Source: CAZXWK01 sp964644675
Lineage (GTDB): Bacteria; Actinomycetota; Coriobacteriia; Anaerosomatales; JAAXUF01
NCBI GenBank assembly: GCA_964644675.1
Contig: CAZXWK010000017.1
Span: forward strand, 1 to 40,884
Reading direction: 5' to 3'
Length of the DNA: 40,884 nt
The position numbers were made by a program, and so were the translations under genes. Below are positions 1 through 7,274 of the stretch, in pieces. Every line of letters begins with the position of its first letter. Position 1 is the first letter of the stretch. Under the pieces are notes generated by a model. That model saw only the letters and a list, made by a program, of their open reading frames with translations. It did no database searches and was not told the origin of the DNA.

Positions 1-61
1 CGGCGCAAGGTAGACTGACCTGGAGCGGCACAGGCCGCCGCTCAAACGCAACACGCTCGAC
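1..61 (+). repeat. attC site, left part cut by window edge
   Basis: This is the right half of an attC site: the GGTAGACTGACCTGG core, the GCCGCCGCTCAAACGC arm, then AACACG^CTCGAC. Its R'' and L'' boxes lie before the window, so another cassette precedes it. Confidence 0.85.
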
Positions 62-76
62 CGAGCGGGGGCTCAG

Positions 77-592
77 GTGTTCTGTCCCGAATGCGGTTCC
101 GAATACATCGATGGGGTCGGCGAGTGCCCAGCGTGTGACGTTTCCCTTGTCACGCAAGATTCGGCAGCCCTCCGCCAGGAATCGACTCCCGAGCCCGTCG
201 TCGTCATGAGCGGCGGTGATGCGAGCTCAGTCGCCGTCGCGAAGTCGATTCTCATCGGTGCAGGCATGGAGTTCGGCGTTTCGGGCGAGGAGGTCCAAGA
301 CCTGTTCGGCTATGGGCGATTCCCGACCGGCTACAACGTCGCCATGGGTGCGATTCGCATCTGGGTCCGTCCAGAGGATGAGGCGGTCGCTCGTCAGTTG
401 CTCCATGGGCTTTCCGCAGGCGATGCCGCCGGAGTCGACTTGGCTGGAGACGATTGGGAGGCGGAACCGCGCCCGGAGACGTGGGCTCGCCGTGTCGCGA
501 AGGTCGTCGTCACTGCGCTCCTCGTCTTCAGCGCACTCGAGGTCCTCGCCATCCTGGTCTCATGGATCATGGACATGTCCAACGCCGGGTAG
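77..592 (+). CDS. Zinc-ribbon / DUF2007-like membrane-anchored cassette protein
   Basis: A 171-aa cassette protein (cassette about 56-674). The N-terminus carries a CPEC-x9-CPAC zinc-ribbon knuckle (residues 3-20). Residues about 42-115 (VVVMSGGDASSVAVAKSIL, then GAIRIWVRPEDEAVARQLL) read like the DUF2007 fold, annotated in databases as a putative signal-transducing domain. One hydrophobic helix near the C-terminus (VVVTALLVFSALEVLAILV) should anchor it in the membrane with the zinc ribbon in the cytoplasm. The GTG start lies 22 bases after the attC cut point, with GGGGGC upstream. Molecular function is unknown. Confidence 0.75.
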   Translation: MFCPECGSEYIDGVGECPACDVSLVTQDSAALRQESTPEPVVVMSGGDASSVAVAKSILIGAGMEFGVSGEEVQDLFGYGRFPTGYNVAMGAIRIWVRPEDEAVARQLLHGLSAGDAAGVDLAGDDWEAEPRPETWARRVAKVVVTALLVFSALEVLAILVSWIMDMSNAG

Positions 593-595
593 CCG

Positions 596-680
596 ATCCA
601 ACTAGCATTTCGAGCGGAACGCCACTAGTTGGTATGCTCAGGGAGCGTTTGGGCCGCCGCTCAAACGCAACACGTGAGCC
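596..680 (+). repeat. attC site 1
   Basis: R'' is ATCCAAC and R' is GTGAGCC. The arms TAGCATTTCGAGCGG and CCGCCGCTCAAACGC are typical, with the extra C. The centre is replaced by ACGCCACTAGTTGGTATGC, so this site belongs to the family but has a different terminal structure. Confidence 0.85.
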
Positions 681-707
681 TGAGCAACAGCGGTGAGGGG
701 AGTGGCA

Positions 708-1160
708 GTGCCCGAGAGTGCAGGCGTCGAGTCCGGGCGGACGAGCGCTGTCGGGGCGACACTGTGGGCGGCAGGGGCGGTTTGCGTGTCGGTCGTTCTC
801 GGCAACCTCTGCATCGCCGTCGGCGCCGTCGCGGCACTCGTGCTCGAGGCAGGACTGCCCATCGCAGCCTCAGTCGCCGTGAACCTGATGGCGTTCGGCC
901 TCATGATCGCCGCCTATACGCTGGGCCTGCTTCTGCTGTGCCGGTTTGTGTCTGCACGCTGGAAGGTGCCTTTTGCCGTATGGCCGGCGTTGGCGCTCTA
1001 CCCACTGGTCTGGGCCGTCCTCGTCGCTCTGCCCGGCGAGGCCTACGCGGCCGTTCCCGCTGTCGTGACCGGTTTCGGCGCGCTGGCGGCGTGGATGGTG
1101 TTCGGTCGCACCAGAAGCGGGGCTGACAGCGTCACCCGCAACGACGCTTCGCCAGGCTAG
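708..1160 (+). CDS. Four-TM cassette protein of unknown function
   Basis: A 150-aa hydrophobic protein with about four membrane helices (roughly residues 15-48, 50-78, 88-110 and 113-133) and a short basic, polar tail. I chose GTG at 708 because GAGGGG lies seven bases upstream; an in-frame GTG at 693 has no such site. The stop codon lies inside the R'' box of the following attC, a tight packing common in cassettes. I do not recognise a family. An inner-membrane location is the only supported statement. Confidence 0.7.
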   Translation: MPESAGVESGRTSAVGATLWAAGAVCVSVVLGNLCIAVGAVAALVLEAGLPIAASVAVNLMAFGLMIAAYTLGLLLLCRFVSARWKVPFAVWPALALYPLVWAVLVALPGEAYAAVPAVVTGFGALAAWMVFGRTRSGADSVTRNDASPG

Positions 1161-1238
1161 CTAGCGTTTCGCGCGGACGGCGCACGGTAGACTGACCTGG
1201 AGCGGCACAGGCCGCCGCCCAAAGGCGACACGTTAGCC
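1155..1238 (+). repeat. attC site 2
   Basis: R'' is GGCTAGC and R' is GTTAGCC. The left arm is GCGTTTCGCGCGGACGGC, the core GGTAGACTGACCTGG, and the right arm GCCGCCGCCCAAAGGC. R'' matches the reverse complement of this cassette's own start (GTGAGCC) at 5 of 7 bases. Confidence 0.9.
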
Positions 1239-1257
1239 GTATTCCCGGGAGGTCATC

Positions 1258-1899
1258 TTGTTCGGACCCGATCCCAGCACCGCACACCCGATGGCGGGCT
1301 TCCCGCAGGTCTGCTTCATCAAGAACACGGTATCGAACCCCAACATCGTCATCGGTGACTACACCTACTACGATGATCCGGTCGACTCGGAAGGCTTCGA
1401 GCGCAACGTTCTCTACCACTACCCGTTCATGGGCGACAAGCTGATCATCGGTCGGTTCTGCGCGCTGGCTACGGACGTGCGCTTCATCATGAACGGCGCC
1501 AATCACAAGTTCGACGGCCCGTCGGCATACCCGTTCAGCATCTTCGGCAATGGGTGGGAGCGCGTGACGCCGTCAATCGCGGAACTGCCCTACAAGGGCG
1601 ACACGGTTGTCGGAAACGATGTCTGGATCGGCTACGAATCATTGATCATGCCGGGCGTGAGAATCGGCGACGGCGCAATCGTCGCCGCGCGCTCGGTGGT
1701 CGTCGCAGATGTAGAGCCCTATACCGTGGTCGGGGGCAATCCAGCAAAGCCTATTCGCCGTCGGTTCGCACAAGTCGTAGTCGATGAGTTGCTCGACATC
1801 GCCTGGTGGGACTGGAGCGCGGAACTCATCACCGCCAACCTCGAGGCGATTGTGTCCGGCGACGTAGCAACGCTTCGAAGCGTTGCGCGAAACGGCTGA
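1258..1899 (+). CDS. Vat-type streptogramin A O-acetyltransferase homologue (xenobiotic acetyltransferase)
   Basis: A 213-aa left-handed beta-helix acetyltransferase of the xenobiotic (XAT) family, which contains Vat and type B CAT (CatB). Landmarks favour Vat over CatB: an N-terminal GPDP, YHYPFMGDKLIIGRFC (residues 53-68), IMNGANHKFDG (77-87, with the probable catalytic His83), FGNGWE, GNDVWIGYESLIMPGVRIGD and VVGGNPAKPIRRRF. In known Vat enzymes acetyl-CoA is used to acetylate virginiamycin M/dalfopristin. The length equals that of Vat proteins (about 210 aa). Start is TTG at 1258 with GGGAGG six bases upstream. It fills one cassette (1233-1970), so it should be mobilisable. Whether it confers resistance or acts on another small molecule cannot be read from sequence. 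Confidence 0.9.
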   Translation: MFGPDPSTAHPMAGFPQVCFIKNTVSNPNIVIGDYTYYDDPVDSEGFERNVLYHYPFMGDKLIIGRFCALATDVRFIMNGANHKFDGPSAYPFSIFGNGWERVTPSIAELPYKGDTVVGNDVWIGYESLIMPGVRIGDGAIVAARSVVVADVEPYTVVGGNPAKPIRRRFAQVVVDELLDIAWWDWSAELITANLEAIVSGDVATLRSVARNG

Positions 1900-1976
1900 C
1901 AGAGGCGTCGAGCGGACGGCATCAGCGCTAGACTGATGCGAGGCATGGGCCGCAGCTCATGCCGAACGCGTTGAAC
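1894..1976 (+). repeat. attC site 3 (variant core)
   Basis: R'' GGCTGAC is the reverse complement of this cassette's start GTTAGCC at 6 of 7 bases. R' of the next cassette is GTTGAAC. The core differs from its neighbours (ATCAGCGCTAGACTGATG, itself a hairpin), and the right arm is GGGCCGCAGCTCATGCC. Confidence 0.8.
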
Positions 1977-2001
1977 CCATCTGCTGCCACGGGGGACCAC
2001 C

Positions 2002-2688
2002 ATGAAGCGGATTGTTGTGCCGACGACATCGGCGGAGGACTGGAAGCGCGGCCTCGCTGACCCGGAACTGCACTGGAAGCCGGGCTACTCGGCGATGACG
2101 CTCGCCCGGTCCTGGGAGGCGGCGCACCCGCACGTGCCCACTGAGATCTCGGAGGCGCTCGCCACCGCCGGTACGCCGCTGTTGTCGTATGTGGACTTGG
2201 TGCTCGCGATCCCTGAGTACCAGGTCGATCTGCCAGGCGGACGGCGACCCAGCCAGACTGACGTGCTGGCGCTGCTGGGCGGCTCGGCCGGACTGGTCGC
2301 CATGGCGGTCGAGGGTAAGGTCGATGAGGCGTTCGGACCGACCGTGGGGCAGAAGCGCGCTGAGCGCTCAGCTGGTGTGAACGAACGCCTCGCGTGGTTG
2401 GCCGACCGTCTCGGACTCACGTCGGTACCCGACAGCGTCCGCTATCAACTCCTGCATCGCACGGCGTCGGCACTCGTGGCCGCCGAGCAGTTCCACGCGA
2501 CCGCGGCAGTGATGGTAATCCAGTCGTTCAGCCCGACGTGCAGGTGGTTCGAGGACTACCAGGCGTTCGCTGAACTCATGGGGGTCGAGGCCGCCGTCGG
2601 GTCGATCGCTCGGACAAAGACGGTCGCGGGGCTACCGCTGTTCATCGGCTGGTGCCAGGGCGACCAGAAGTTCCGTGAGAGGGCCTGA
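2002..2688 (+). CDS. DUF6946-like cassette protein, possible PD-(D/E)XK-type fold
   Basis: A 228-aa soluble protein starting at ATG 2002 with GGGGGA seven bases upstream. Residues 23-35 (ELHWKPGYSAMTL) and the segment VAMAVEGKVDEAFGP (about 95-110) are what I remember from DUF6946-type proteins; I could not search. The E-G-K triad at the end of a hydrophobic strand resembles the core E-x-K of PD-(D/E)XK nucleases, with a plausible upstream acidic residue in YQVDLPGGRRPSQTDV. The C-terminal half is helical, with FSPTCRWFEDYQAF. No signal peptide or membrane segment. Function unknown; nuclease ancestry is a guess. Confidence 0.7.
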   Translation: MKRIVVPTTSAEDWKRGLADPELHWKPGYSAMTLARSWEAAHPHVPTEISEALATAGTPLLSYVDLVLAIPEYQVDLPGGRRPSQTDVLALLGGSAGLVAMAVEGKVDEAFGPTVGQKRAERSAGVNERLAWLADRLGLTSVPDSVRYQLLHRTASALVAAEQFHATAAVMVIQSFSPTCRWFEDYQAFAELMGVEAAVGSIARTKTVAGLPLFIGWCQGDQKFRERA

Positions 2689-2765
2689 CCAGCGTTTCGA
2701 GCGGACGGCGCTAGGTAGACTGACGTTGAGCGGCACAGGCGCCGCTCAAGCTCAACACGTCGGGC
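2683..2765 (+). repeat. attC site 4
   Basis: R'' GCCTGAC overlaps the stop codon of the preceding gene. The left arm CAGCGTTTCGAGCGGACGGCG and core GGTAGACTGACGTTGAGCGG are typical; the right arm is shortened to GCGCCGCTCAAGC. R' is GTCGGGC. Confidence 0.88.
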
Positions 2766-2821
2766 AGACAGAAGTCGGACGTGGTTCGGCATCGGAAGTG
2801 AATCGGGAGGAGGCGCTCCCT

Positions 2822-3163
2822 ATGGCAGCGCTCGCTAGCCTGAATCTGGCCCTGGCGTTCACACTGGAAATCGCGATGCTCGCCGCCTTCGCCTACTTCG
2901 GTTTCCGCGCCACGGATCATGCGCTCTTGCGCTGGGTTCTCGCTGTCGTCTTGCCGCTGTTGGTCGCAGTCCTTTGGGGTGCGATTCTTGCGCCCAAGGC
3001 GGCGAACCGATTGCCCATGGTGCCCGGAGTGCTTTTGTCGCTCGGCCTCTTCCTGCTCGCGGCGCTCGCTCTCTATCGCTCAGCCCAACCAGGTCTCGCG
3101 ATCATCATGGCCGTCTTTGCGACCCTACATGCAGCGCTGGCACTGCTGTGGCATCAGTGGTGA
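2822..3163 (+). CDS. YrdB-like (DUF2568) four-TM membrane protein
   Basis: A 113-aa protein with four closely packed membrane helices. The opening LASLNLALAFTLEIAMLAAFAYFGF and the WGAILAPKA motif between helices 2 and 3 are hallmarks of the YrdB/DUF2568 family, whose function is unknown. The start at ATG 2822 has a strong GGGAGGAGG upstream at about 2806; longer in-frame reading would run into the attC site. The length matches the family (about 110-120 aa). It sits in its own cassette (2760-3255). Confidence 0.85.
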   Translation: MAALASLNLALAFTLEIAMLAAFAYFGFRATDHALLRWVLAVVLPLLVAVLWGAILAPKAANRLPMVPGVLLSLGLFLLAALALYRSAQPGLAIIMAVFATLHAALALLWHQW

Positions 3164-3177
3164 ATCACGCTTGAGCT

Positions 3178-3261
3178 GCCCAACAAGGGCACCGAGCGAA
3201 CGACGAAAGGTAGACTGACCTGGAGCGGCACATGCCGCCGCTCAAACGCAACACGTTCGAA
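3178..3261 (+). repeat. attC site 5
   Basis: R'' GCCCAAC matches the reverse complement of its cassette start GTCGGGC at 6 of 7 bases. Core GGTAGACTGACCTGG and right arm GCCGCCGCTCAAACGC are standard. The left arm (AAGGGCACCGAGCGAACG) is diverged. R' is GTTCGAA. Confidence 0.88.
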
Positions 3262-3281
3262 CGACTGAAGGAGCCGCCATC

Positions 3282-3725
3282 GTGCGCTTCGAGTATCGGG
3301 GATGGGTGGCCGACGTCGACGTCGAGGCCACCCGGAAGGCCTACGCACAAGGAACGGCCGGTGCCTCTGTCGAGTGCGGCTGCGACGAATGTGCGAACTA
3401 CATCGCTGCCCGTGACGCCGGCTACGCATTCCCCGCAGAGGTTGCCAAGCTTCTCACTCGCATGGGCGTCGACCTGAGGCGTGAGAGCGAGGTCTACGTC
3501 GAGGGTTCGGCCGGCAGGGGAGCGCTCGTCTATGGCGGGTGGTTCAACGTCGCGGGGGAGCTTGTGAGCGATACCGGCATCGACACGGAGATCGAGCCGG
3601 GATTCGACCTGTATCCACTGCCTGAAGGTGCTGTCGTGGATTCGGCGTTCGGCGAGGTGCCGGTGTTCCGGATCGAGTTTCGCACCCTCGTCCCAAAGAT
3701 GAACTCACTCAAGCGCAAGAGGTAG
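3282..3725 (+). CDS. Cassette protein of unknown function with CGC-x2-C motif
   Basis: A 147-aa soluble protein starting at GTG 3282 with AAGGAG upstream. It opens with a small beta-rich segment (MRFEYRGWVADVDVEAT), followed by VECGCDECANY (residues about 30-40), whose three cysteines could bind a metal. The second half contains EVYVEGSAGRGALVYGGWFNVAGEL and ends in a lysine-rich tail. I do not recognise an experimentally described family. The cassette (3256-3832) has perfectly complementary ends, indicating an intact unit. Confidence 0.72.
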   Translation: MRFEYRGWVADVDVEATRKAYAQGTAGASVECGCDECANYIAARDAGYAFPAEVAKLLTRMGVDLRRESEVYVEGSAGRGALVYGGWFNVAGELVSDTGIDTEIEPGFDLYPLPEGAVVDSAFGEVPVFRIEFRTLVPKMNSLKRKR

Positions 3726-3755
3726 CGAGGTCACCCGGATGGCACGCGCGCCGCG

Positions 3756-3838
3756 TTCGAACCAGCGCTTCGAGCGGGCGGCGCAAGCTAGACTGACCTG
3801 GAGCGGCACAGGCCGCCGGTCACCGCAACACGCTAGCG
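3756..3838 (+). repeat. attC site 6
   Basis: R'' TTCGAAC is the exact reverse complement of the cassette's own start GTTCGAA (7 of 7), the best boundary evidence in the array. The left arm is CAGCGCTTCGAGCGGGCGGC, the core is AGCTAGACTGACCTGG and R' is GCTAGCG. Confidence 0.92.
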
Positions 3839-3870
3839 CGAGCGGTTGGACTCGTGTCGTGTTCGCAAGC

Positions 3871-4215
3871 TCACGCAGCGGGCGGCACGAACAGCGGCCG
3901 CACCTCTACGCCACCCTCTCGCGTCGCCGGGTTGAGGGCGGCTATCTGTAGCGCGGTGTCCAGATCGGGTGCCTCCAGCACGTAGAAGCCGGCCGCAGTC
4001 AGATTGCCTGCCGCCAAAAGCGTGCCCTCGGATACCTCACCGGCACGTATCGCCCATGCGCTCGTATTGGGTTCGAATGCGAATCCGGTCACGATGTTGC
4101 CGCCTAGCTCTTTCACTTGCGTCGGATACTCGTTGAGGGACTCGAGGTAGTCGGGTGTGAGTGCGAGAGGATCGGCAGGTGCTGGTGAGATTACGAAGAC
4201 CCCGTACTGAGGCAT
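3871..4215 (-). CDS. YCII-family protein, reverse-oriented cassette gene
   Basis: A 114-aa YCII (DGPF-type) domain protein: MPQYGVFVISP opening, SLNEYPTQVKELGG, GEVSEGTLLAAGNLTAAGFYVLEAPDLDTALQIAALNPATREGGVEVRPLF. The last part is the usual YCII ending, where the substrate-like pocket of this ferredoxin-like fold lies. It is the only gene on the minus strand in the array and has its own strong AAGGAGGGG seven bases before ATG (4215). It cannot be read from a promoter at the integrase end and needs its own promoter. Catalytic activity is not established for most family members. Confidence 0.85.
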   Translation of the reverse strand: MPQYGVFVISPAPADPLALTPDYLESLNEYPTQVKELGGNIVTGFAFEPNTSAWAIRAGEVSEGTLLAAGNLTAAGFYVLEAPDLDTALQIAALNPATREGGVEVRPLFVPPAA

Positions 4216-4298
4216 GGTCCCCTCCTTGATCGGGCTTGTGCGGACTATCTACCCGCGCCGGGGCAAGGCCCGGCAGACCGGACCGGGCACCGGGACTG

Positions 4299-4382
4299 CG
4301 CTGAGTAGCGTTTCGAGCGGACGGGGTTAGGTAGACTGACCTGGAGCGGCGCAGGCCGCCGCTAGAACGCAACACGGTAGGT
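4299..4382 (+). repeat. attC site 7
   Basis: R'' region CGCTGAG, left arm TAGCGTTTCGAGCGGACGG, core GGTAGACTGACCTGG, right arm GCCGCCGCTAGAACGC, R' GGTAGGT (lacks the TT of the consensus). Confidence 0.88.
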
Positions 4383-4406
4383 GCAGGCGGAGACTTGGGA
4401 GAGACC

Positions 4407-4601
4407 TTGCCGCGTTGGCTCGCGTGGGGGCTGCGAATCGTTGTGCTGCTCGTGGTTGGCGGATTCGTACTCGCCGCCTTCGTCTCGAAGAACCCCGGCC
4501 AGCTCTTCGCCACGCGGTTCGTGTTGATTCCCCTCGTTCTCGCGCTCGGCATAGTCTGGGCACTCACAGAGCGTCCCGGCCGCGGCGATCACCGCGCCTG
4601 A
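4407..4601 (+). CDS. Small two-TM cassette protein
   Basis: A 64-aa protein with two membrane helices (RIVVLLVVGGFVLAAFV and FVLIPLVLALGIVWALT) separated by a short polar loop, and a basic tail. I chose TTG 4407 because GGGAGAG lies just upstream; TTG 4395 lies upstream of that site. Its stop overlaps the R'' of the next attC. No family recognised. The cassette (4377-4677) is the smallest here, about 300 bp. Confidence 0.65.
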   Translation: MPRWLAWGLRIVVLLVVGGFVLAAFVSKNPGQLFATRFVLIPLVLALGIVWALTERPGRGDHRA

Positions 4602-4683
4602 TTGACTAGCGTTTCGAGCGGACGGCGTTAGGTAGACTGATCTGGAGCGACACAGCCTGCCGCTCAAGTGCGACACGTTCGAT
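4600..4683 (+). repeat. attC site 8
   Basis: R'' GATTGAC, left arm TAGCGTTTCGAGCGGACGGC, core AGGTAGACTGATCTGG, right arm GCCTGCCGCTCAAGTGC, R' GTTCGAT. R'' does not match its own cassette start (GGTAGGT), hinting at exchange of ends between cassettes. Confidence 0.88.
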
Positions 4684-4724
4684 GGACTGGCGTGGGGACG
4701 CCCGTCGGAACTTGAGGGGGAGCG

Positions 4725-5776
4725 ATGGCGACAGCCAGGCCCGCTGAGTATCGTCCGTTCAAGTCAGATGCTGCGCGCGAGCGCTACCTCGCGCACTACG
4801 ACGAGACTGAGAAGTCCTGGCCCGTCGAGTCTGAGTCAAGGACGGTTGGCACGGAGTACGGGGACACCTACATGCGTGTCACCGGCCCCGAGGACGCGCA
4901 CCCACTCCTCTTGCTGCCACCAGGGAACTCCCCATCGCAAGCTTGGTACCCGATGATCGCGGCCTTGTCTGAGCGGTTCCGTACCTACGCGATCGACGCC
5001 ATCTACGATGTCGGTCGCAGCATCCCTTCCCGCCCCATCAAGGGCAGCCCGGATGTGATGCGTTGGCTCGACAGCCTCCTGAACGAGCTGGGACTGCAGC
5101 ACACGGTCGACCTGGCGGGGCTCTCTCTTGGCGCCAGCATCTCGGCTGAATACACGCTCCATGCGCCCCAGCGGCTCCNNNNNNNNNNNNNNNNNNNNNN
5201 NNNNNNNNNNNNNNNNNNNNNNNNNNNNNNNNNNNNNNNNNNNNNNNNNNNNNNNNNNNNNNNNNNNNNNNNNNNNNNTCTCTTGGCGCCAGCATCTCGG
5301 CTGAATACACGCTCCATGCGCCCCAGCGGCTCCGCAAGGTGGTATGGATCTCACCCGCGGCGGTCACCGCACCCGTCTCGCGAGGATTCATCACGGGGGC
5401 GCTCTCTTGCGTGCTGCCGCTGCGCGGCGCCTACCGCAACTACGTCCGCTGGATGATGCCCGACCTGAGTGAAGACGAGAGGGAGCTCGACACGATGGTC
5501 GATGGGCTGCTGCTCGCTCGGCAGTGCTATGGCATGGCTCCGAAGGTCAACCCGCGACAACTCACCGACGCTGAGTTGAGCGGGATTCAGGTGCCGGCAC
5601 TGTATGTGGTCGGGGAGCGCGACGTGATCTGCGCCGATCCTCGAGCGGCCGTGGCACATGTCGGCACTCTGGCGCCTCAGATCGAGACGTTCCTGGTTCC
5701 GGACGCGGGTCACGAAGCCTACGCCATGCAGCCGAAGCAGGTGACCGACAGGGTGTTGGCGTTTCTCGGAACGTAG
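4725..5776 (+). CDS. Alpha/beta hydrolase, interrupted by an assembly gap
   Basis: The reading frame is broken only on paper. A 55-bp segment (5124-5178) is repeated exactly after the 100 Ns (5279-5333). Collapsing the Ns and one copy removes 155 bp and leaves 897 bp, one continuous frame of 298 aa from ATG 4725 (GAGGGGGAG upstream) to 5776. The product is an alpha/beta hydrolase: LLLLPPGNSPSQAWYPMI (oxyanion region), nucleophile elbow LAGLSLGAS with Ser in G-L-S-L-G, acid strand LYVVGERDVICADPRAA, and catalytic His in VPDAGHEAYAMQP. Substrate is unknown. The cassette ends (4678 and 5899) are perfectly complementary, so the unit is probably complete. Confidence 0.85.
5179..5278. other. Assembly gap of 100 Ns
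   Basis: One hundred undetermined bases are flanked by identical 55-bp sequences. This is what scaffolding of two contigs overlapping by k bases leaves, so the true sequence is probably continuous with no gap. Confidence 0.95.
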
Positions 5777-5809
5777 ACGGGCGAGCTGTCCGGCAAGACT
5801 CGGATGGCC

Positions 5810-5905
5810 ATCGAACTACGCTTCGAACGGACGGCGTGTGCGCCATATCATGCAAAACGCATGATGGAGCCCCCCTGACGGCCGCTCAGACGCAACACGC
5901 TAGGC
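5810..5905 (+). repeat. attC site 9 (long variant)
   Basis: R'' ATCGAAC is the exact reverse complement of its cassette start GTTCGAT (7 of 7). The left arm CGCTTCGAACGGACGGC and right arm GACGGCCGCTCAGACGC fit the family. The usual core is replaced by a different hairpin, ATCATGC-AAAAC-GCATGAT. R' is GCTAGGC. Confidence 0.88.
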
Positions 5906-5973
5906 ATGACGAGGACTCGCTGGGAAGGCGGTGGATTTCGCTGGTAGAGTCAGCAATCAGCACGAAGCAGCGT

Positions 5974-6867
5974 GTGCCCGGCCCGGATAGAGGCAATCTG
6001 CTGGCGTACGCCCTCATGGCATACGCGATCACTTGGGCGTTGTGGATTCCTCCCTTGGTCTACTCGGCTGTGTCGGGCTGGTCGATTCCGTCCATCGGGC
6101 AGGGGTTCGGCCCGTGGACGGACCTTTCGCCACTGCAGCTTGGGATGGCCGTCTGCTTCCAACTGGCCGTCTATGGGCCGGCGATCGCAGCTCTCGTCGT
6201 CCTGCTCCGCAGCCAAGACAGGGCAGCGCTGAGATCCTGGGCGAGGTCGATCGTCAGGCTGAGGGTGGCCCCTGGGTGGTACGCCTTCGTGCTGCTTGCA
6301 CCGATCGCGTTGGCCATCCTTGTCACGGCGCTGGGTCTCGCCCTGGGAGGCCAGTTGGCTGCTCAGGGCATCCCCGCGGCCGGCGCGCTCGCAGTCATGG
6401 CGATCACTCAGATTCTCACGAGTGGTATGGAGGAACCCGGGTGGCGGGGATTCGCGTTGCCCCTCCTGCAGCGTTCGCATTCCGCCGAGAATGCCAGTTG
6501 GTATCTCGGTCTCATCTGGGCCGGCTGGCACCTGCCGTACATGTTGTTTCTGTACCGCAGCCTGCCTCTCTGGCAGCTACCGCTCACTCTCGCAGGGTTC
6601 ACCATGAGCATCGTCGGGATGGGCTACGTCCATGCGTGGCTCCACAACTCCGCCGACAGCACGGGGATGAACGTGATCCTGCATGGCTGGTCCAATGCGA
6701 CGAACGCCGTGGTCGCCGCTGTGGTACTGAGCCCCGTGGTGCCTCTGGCGACGGCGGGCGTGACGTGGGTGTTCGTGTTCTGGCTGTTCAGCCGATACGG
6801 CAAGCAGACGCTGAGTACTTCGGCGCGTGCCCCAATAGCAGTCATTGAGCAGGGCGCCGGACGGTAG
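5974..6867 (+). CDS. CPBP-family intramembrane glutamic endopeptidase
   Basis: About 297 aa with seven or eight membrane helices. The CAAX-protease/bacteriocin-processing (CPBP, ABI) motifs are clear: motif 1 MEEPGWRG (EExxxR), motif 2 LIWAGWHLPYMLF (FxxxH equivalent), and VHAWLHNSADS in the next helix (motif 3 region). Known family members cleave within the membrane; the substrate here is unknown. The frame is open back to 5836, but that part lies inside attC. GTG 5974 is the first start giving a normal protein, though its ribosome site is weak; a start near 5941 after GGGAAGG is possible. Confidence 0.85.
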   Translation: MPGPDRGNLLAYALMAYAITWALWIPPLVYSAVSGWSIPSIGQGFGPWTDLSPLQLGMAVCFQLAVYGPAIAALVVLLRSQDRAALRSWARSIVRLRVAPGWYAFVLLAPIALAILVTALGLALGGQLAAQGIPAAGALAVMAITQILTSGMEEPGWRGFALPLLQRSHSAENASWYLGLIWAGWHLPYMLFLYRSLPLWQLPLTLAGFTMSIVGMGYVHAWLHNSADSTGMNVILHGWSNATNAVVAAVVLSPVVPLATAGVTWVFVFWLFSRYGKQTLSTSARAPIAVIEQGAGR

Positions 6868-6915
6868 ACTGACCTGAGAGGGAATGCGGGCCTGATCAGG
6901 CCCAACGCGGTAGAC
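6850..6915 (+). repeat. Degenerate attC site 10
   Basis: It retains only GACGGTAGACTGACCTG from the family core and an ending CCCAACGCG^GTAGAC. The usual long arms are absent, replaced by GCGGGCCTGATCAGGCCC, itself a hairpin. Probably an eroded or unrelated-type site. Confidence 0.55.
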
Positions 6916-6936
6916 ACTTGGGTGAAGGGGGAAGTC

Positions 6937-7263
6937 GTGTCTTCGGACCAAAGCTTCGTCGACTATGTCTGCGACCAGATGGGGGATGCTGGCGCGATTC
7001 GCTCTCGGAAGATGTTCGGCGAGTTCGCAATCTACTGCGACGACAGAGTGGTCGCCCTCGTGTGCGACGATCAGCTCTTCATCAAGCAAACGCCAGCCGG
7101 CCGCACGTTCCTGGGTGACCCCGTCGAGGCGCCTCCCTACACCGGCGCGAAACCCTACTTCCTGATTGACGGGCTCGATGACCGGGGTTGGCTGTCGCAG
7201 CTCGTCCGGCTCTCGGCCCGGGACCTCCCTGAGCCCAAGCCGAAGCGGTCCCGACAGCGATGA
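6937..7263 (+). CDS. TfoX N-terminal domain protein
   Basis: A 108-aa protein: SFVDYVCDQMGDAGAIRSRKMFGEFAIYCDDRVVALVCDDQLFIK, then YTGAKPYFLID. This is the TfoX/Sxy N-terminal domain alone, without the C-terminal helix-hairpin-helix part. In gamma-proteobacteria full-length TfoX regulates competence; stand-alone domains like this one are widespread and uncharacterised. GTG 6937 was chosen because AAGGGGGA lies five bases upstream; GTG 6922 precedes that site. The lysine- and arginine-rich tail (KPKRSRQR) could bind nucleic acid. Confidence 0.85.
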   Translation: MSSDQSFVDYVCDQMGDAGAIRSRKMFGEFAIYCDDRVVALVCDDQLFIKQTPAGRTFLGDPVEAPPYTGAKPYFLIDGLDDRGWLSQLVRLSARDLPEPKPKRSRQR

Positions 7264-7274
7264 TCCGCCCTCGT

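Noticed and set aside
5124..5333. The duplicated 55-bp segment as a genuine tandem repeat
   Set aside because: It borders a 100-N gap and collapsing it restores a single frame, so it is a scaffolding overlap.
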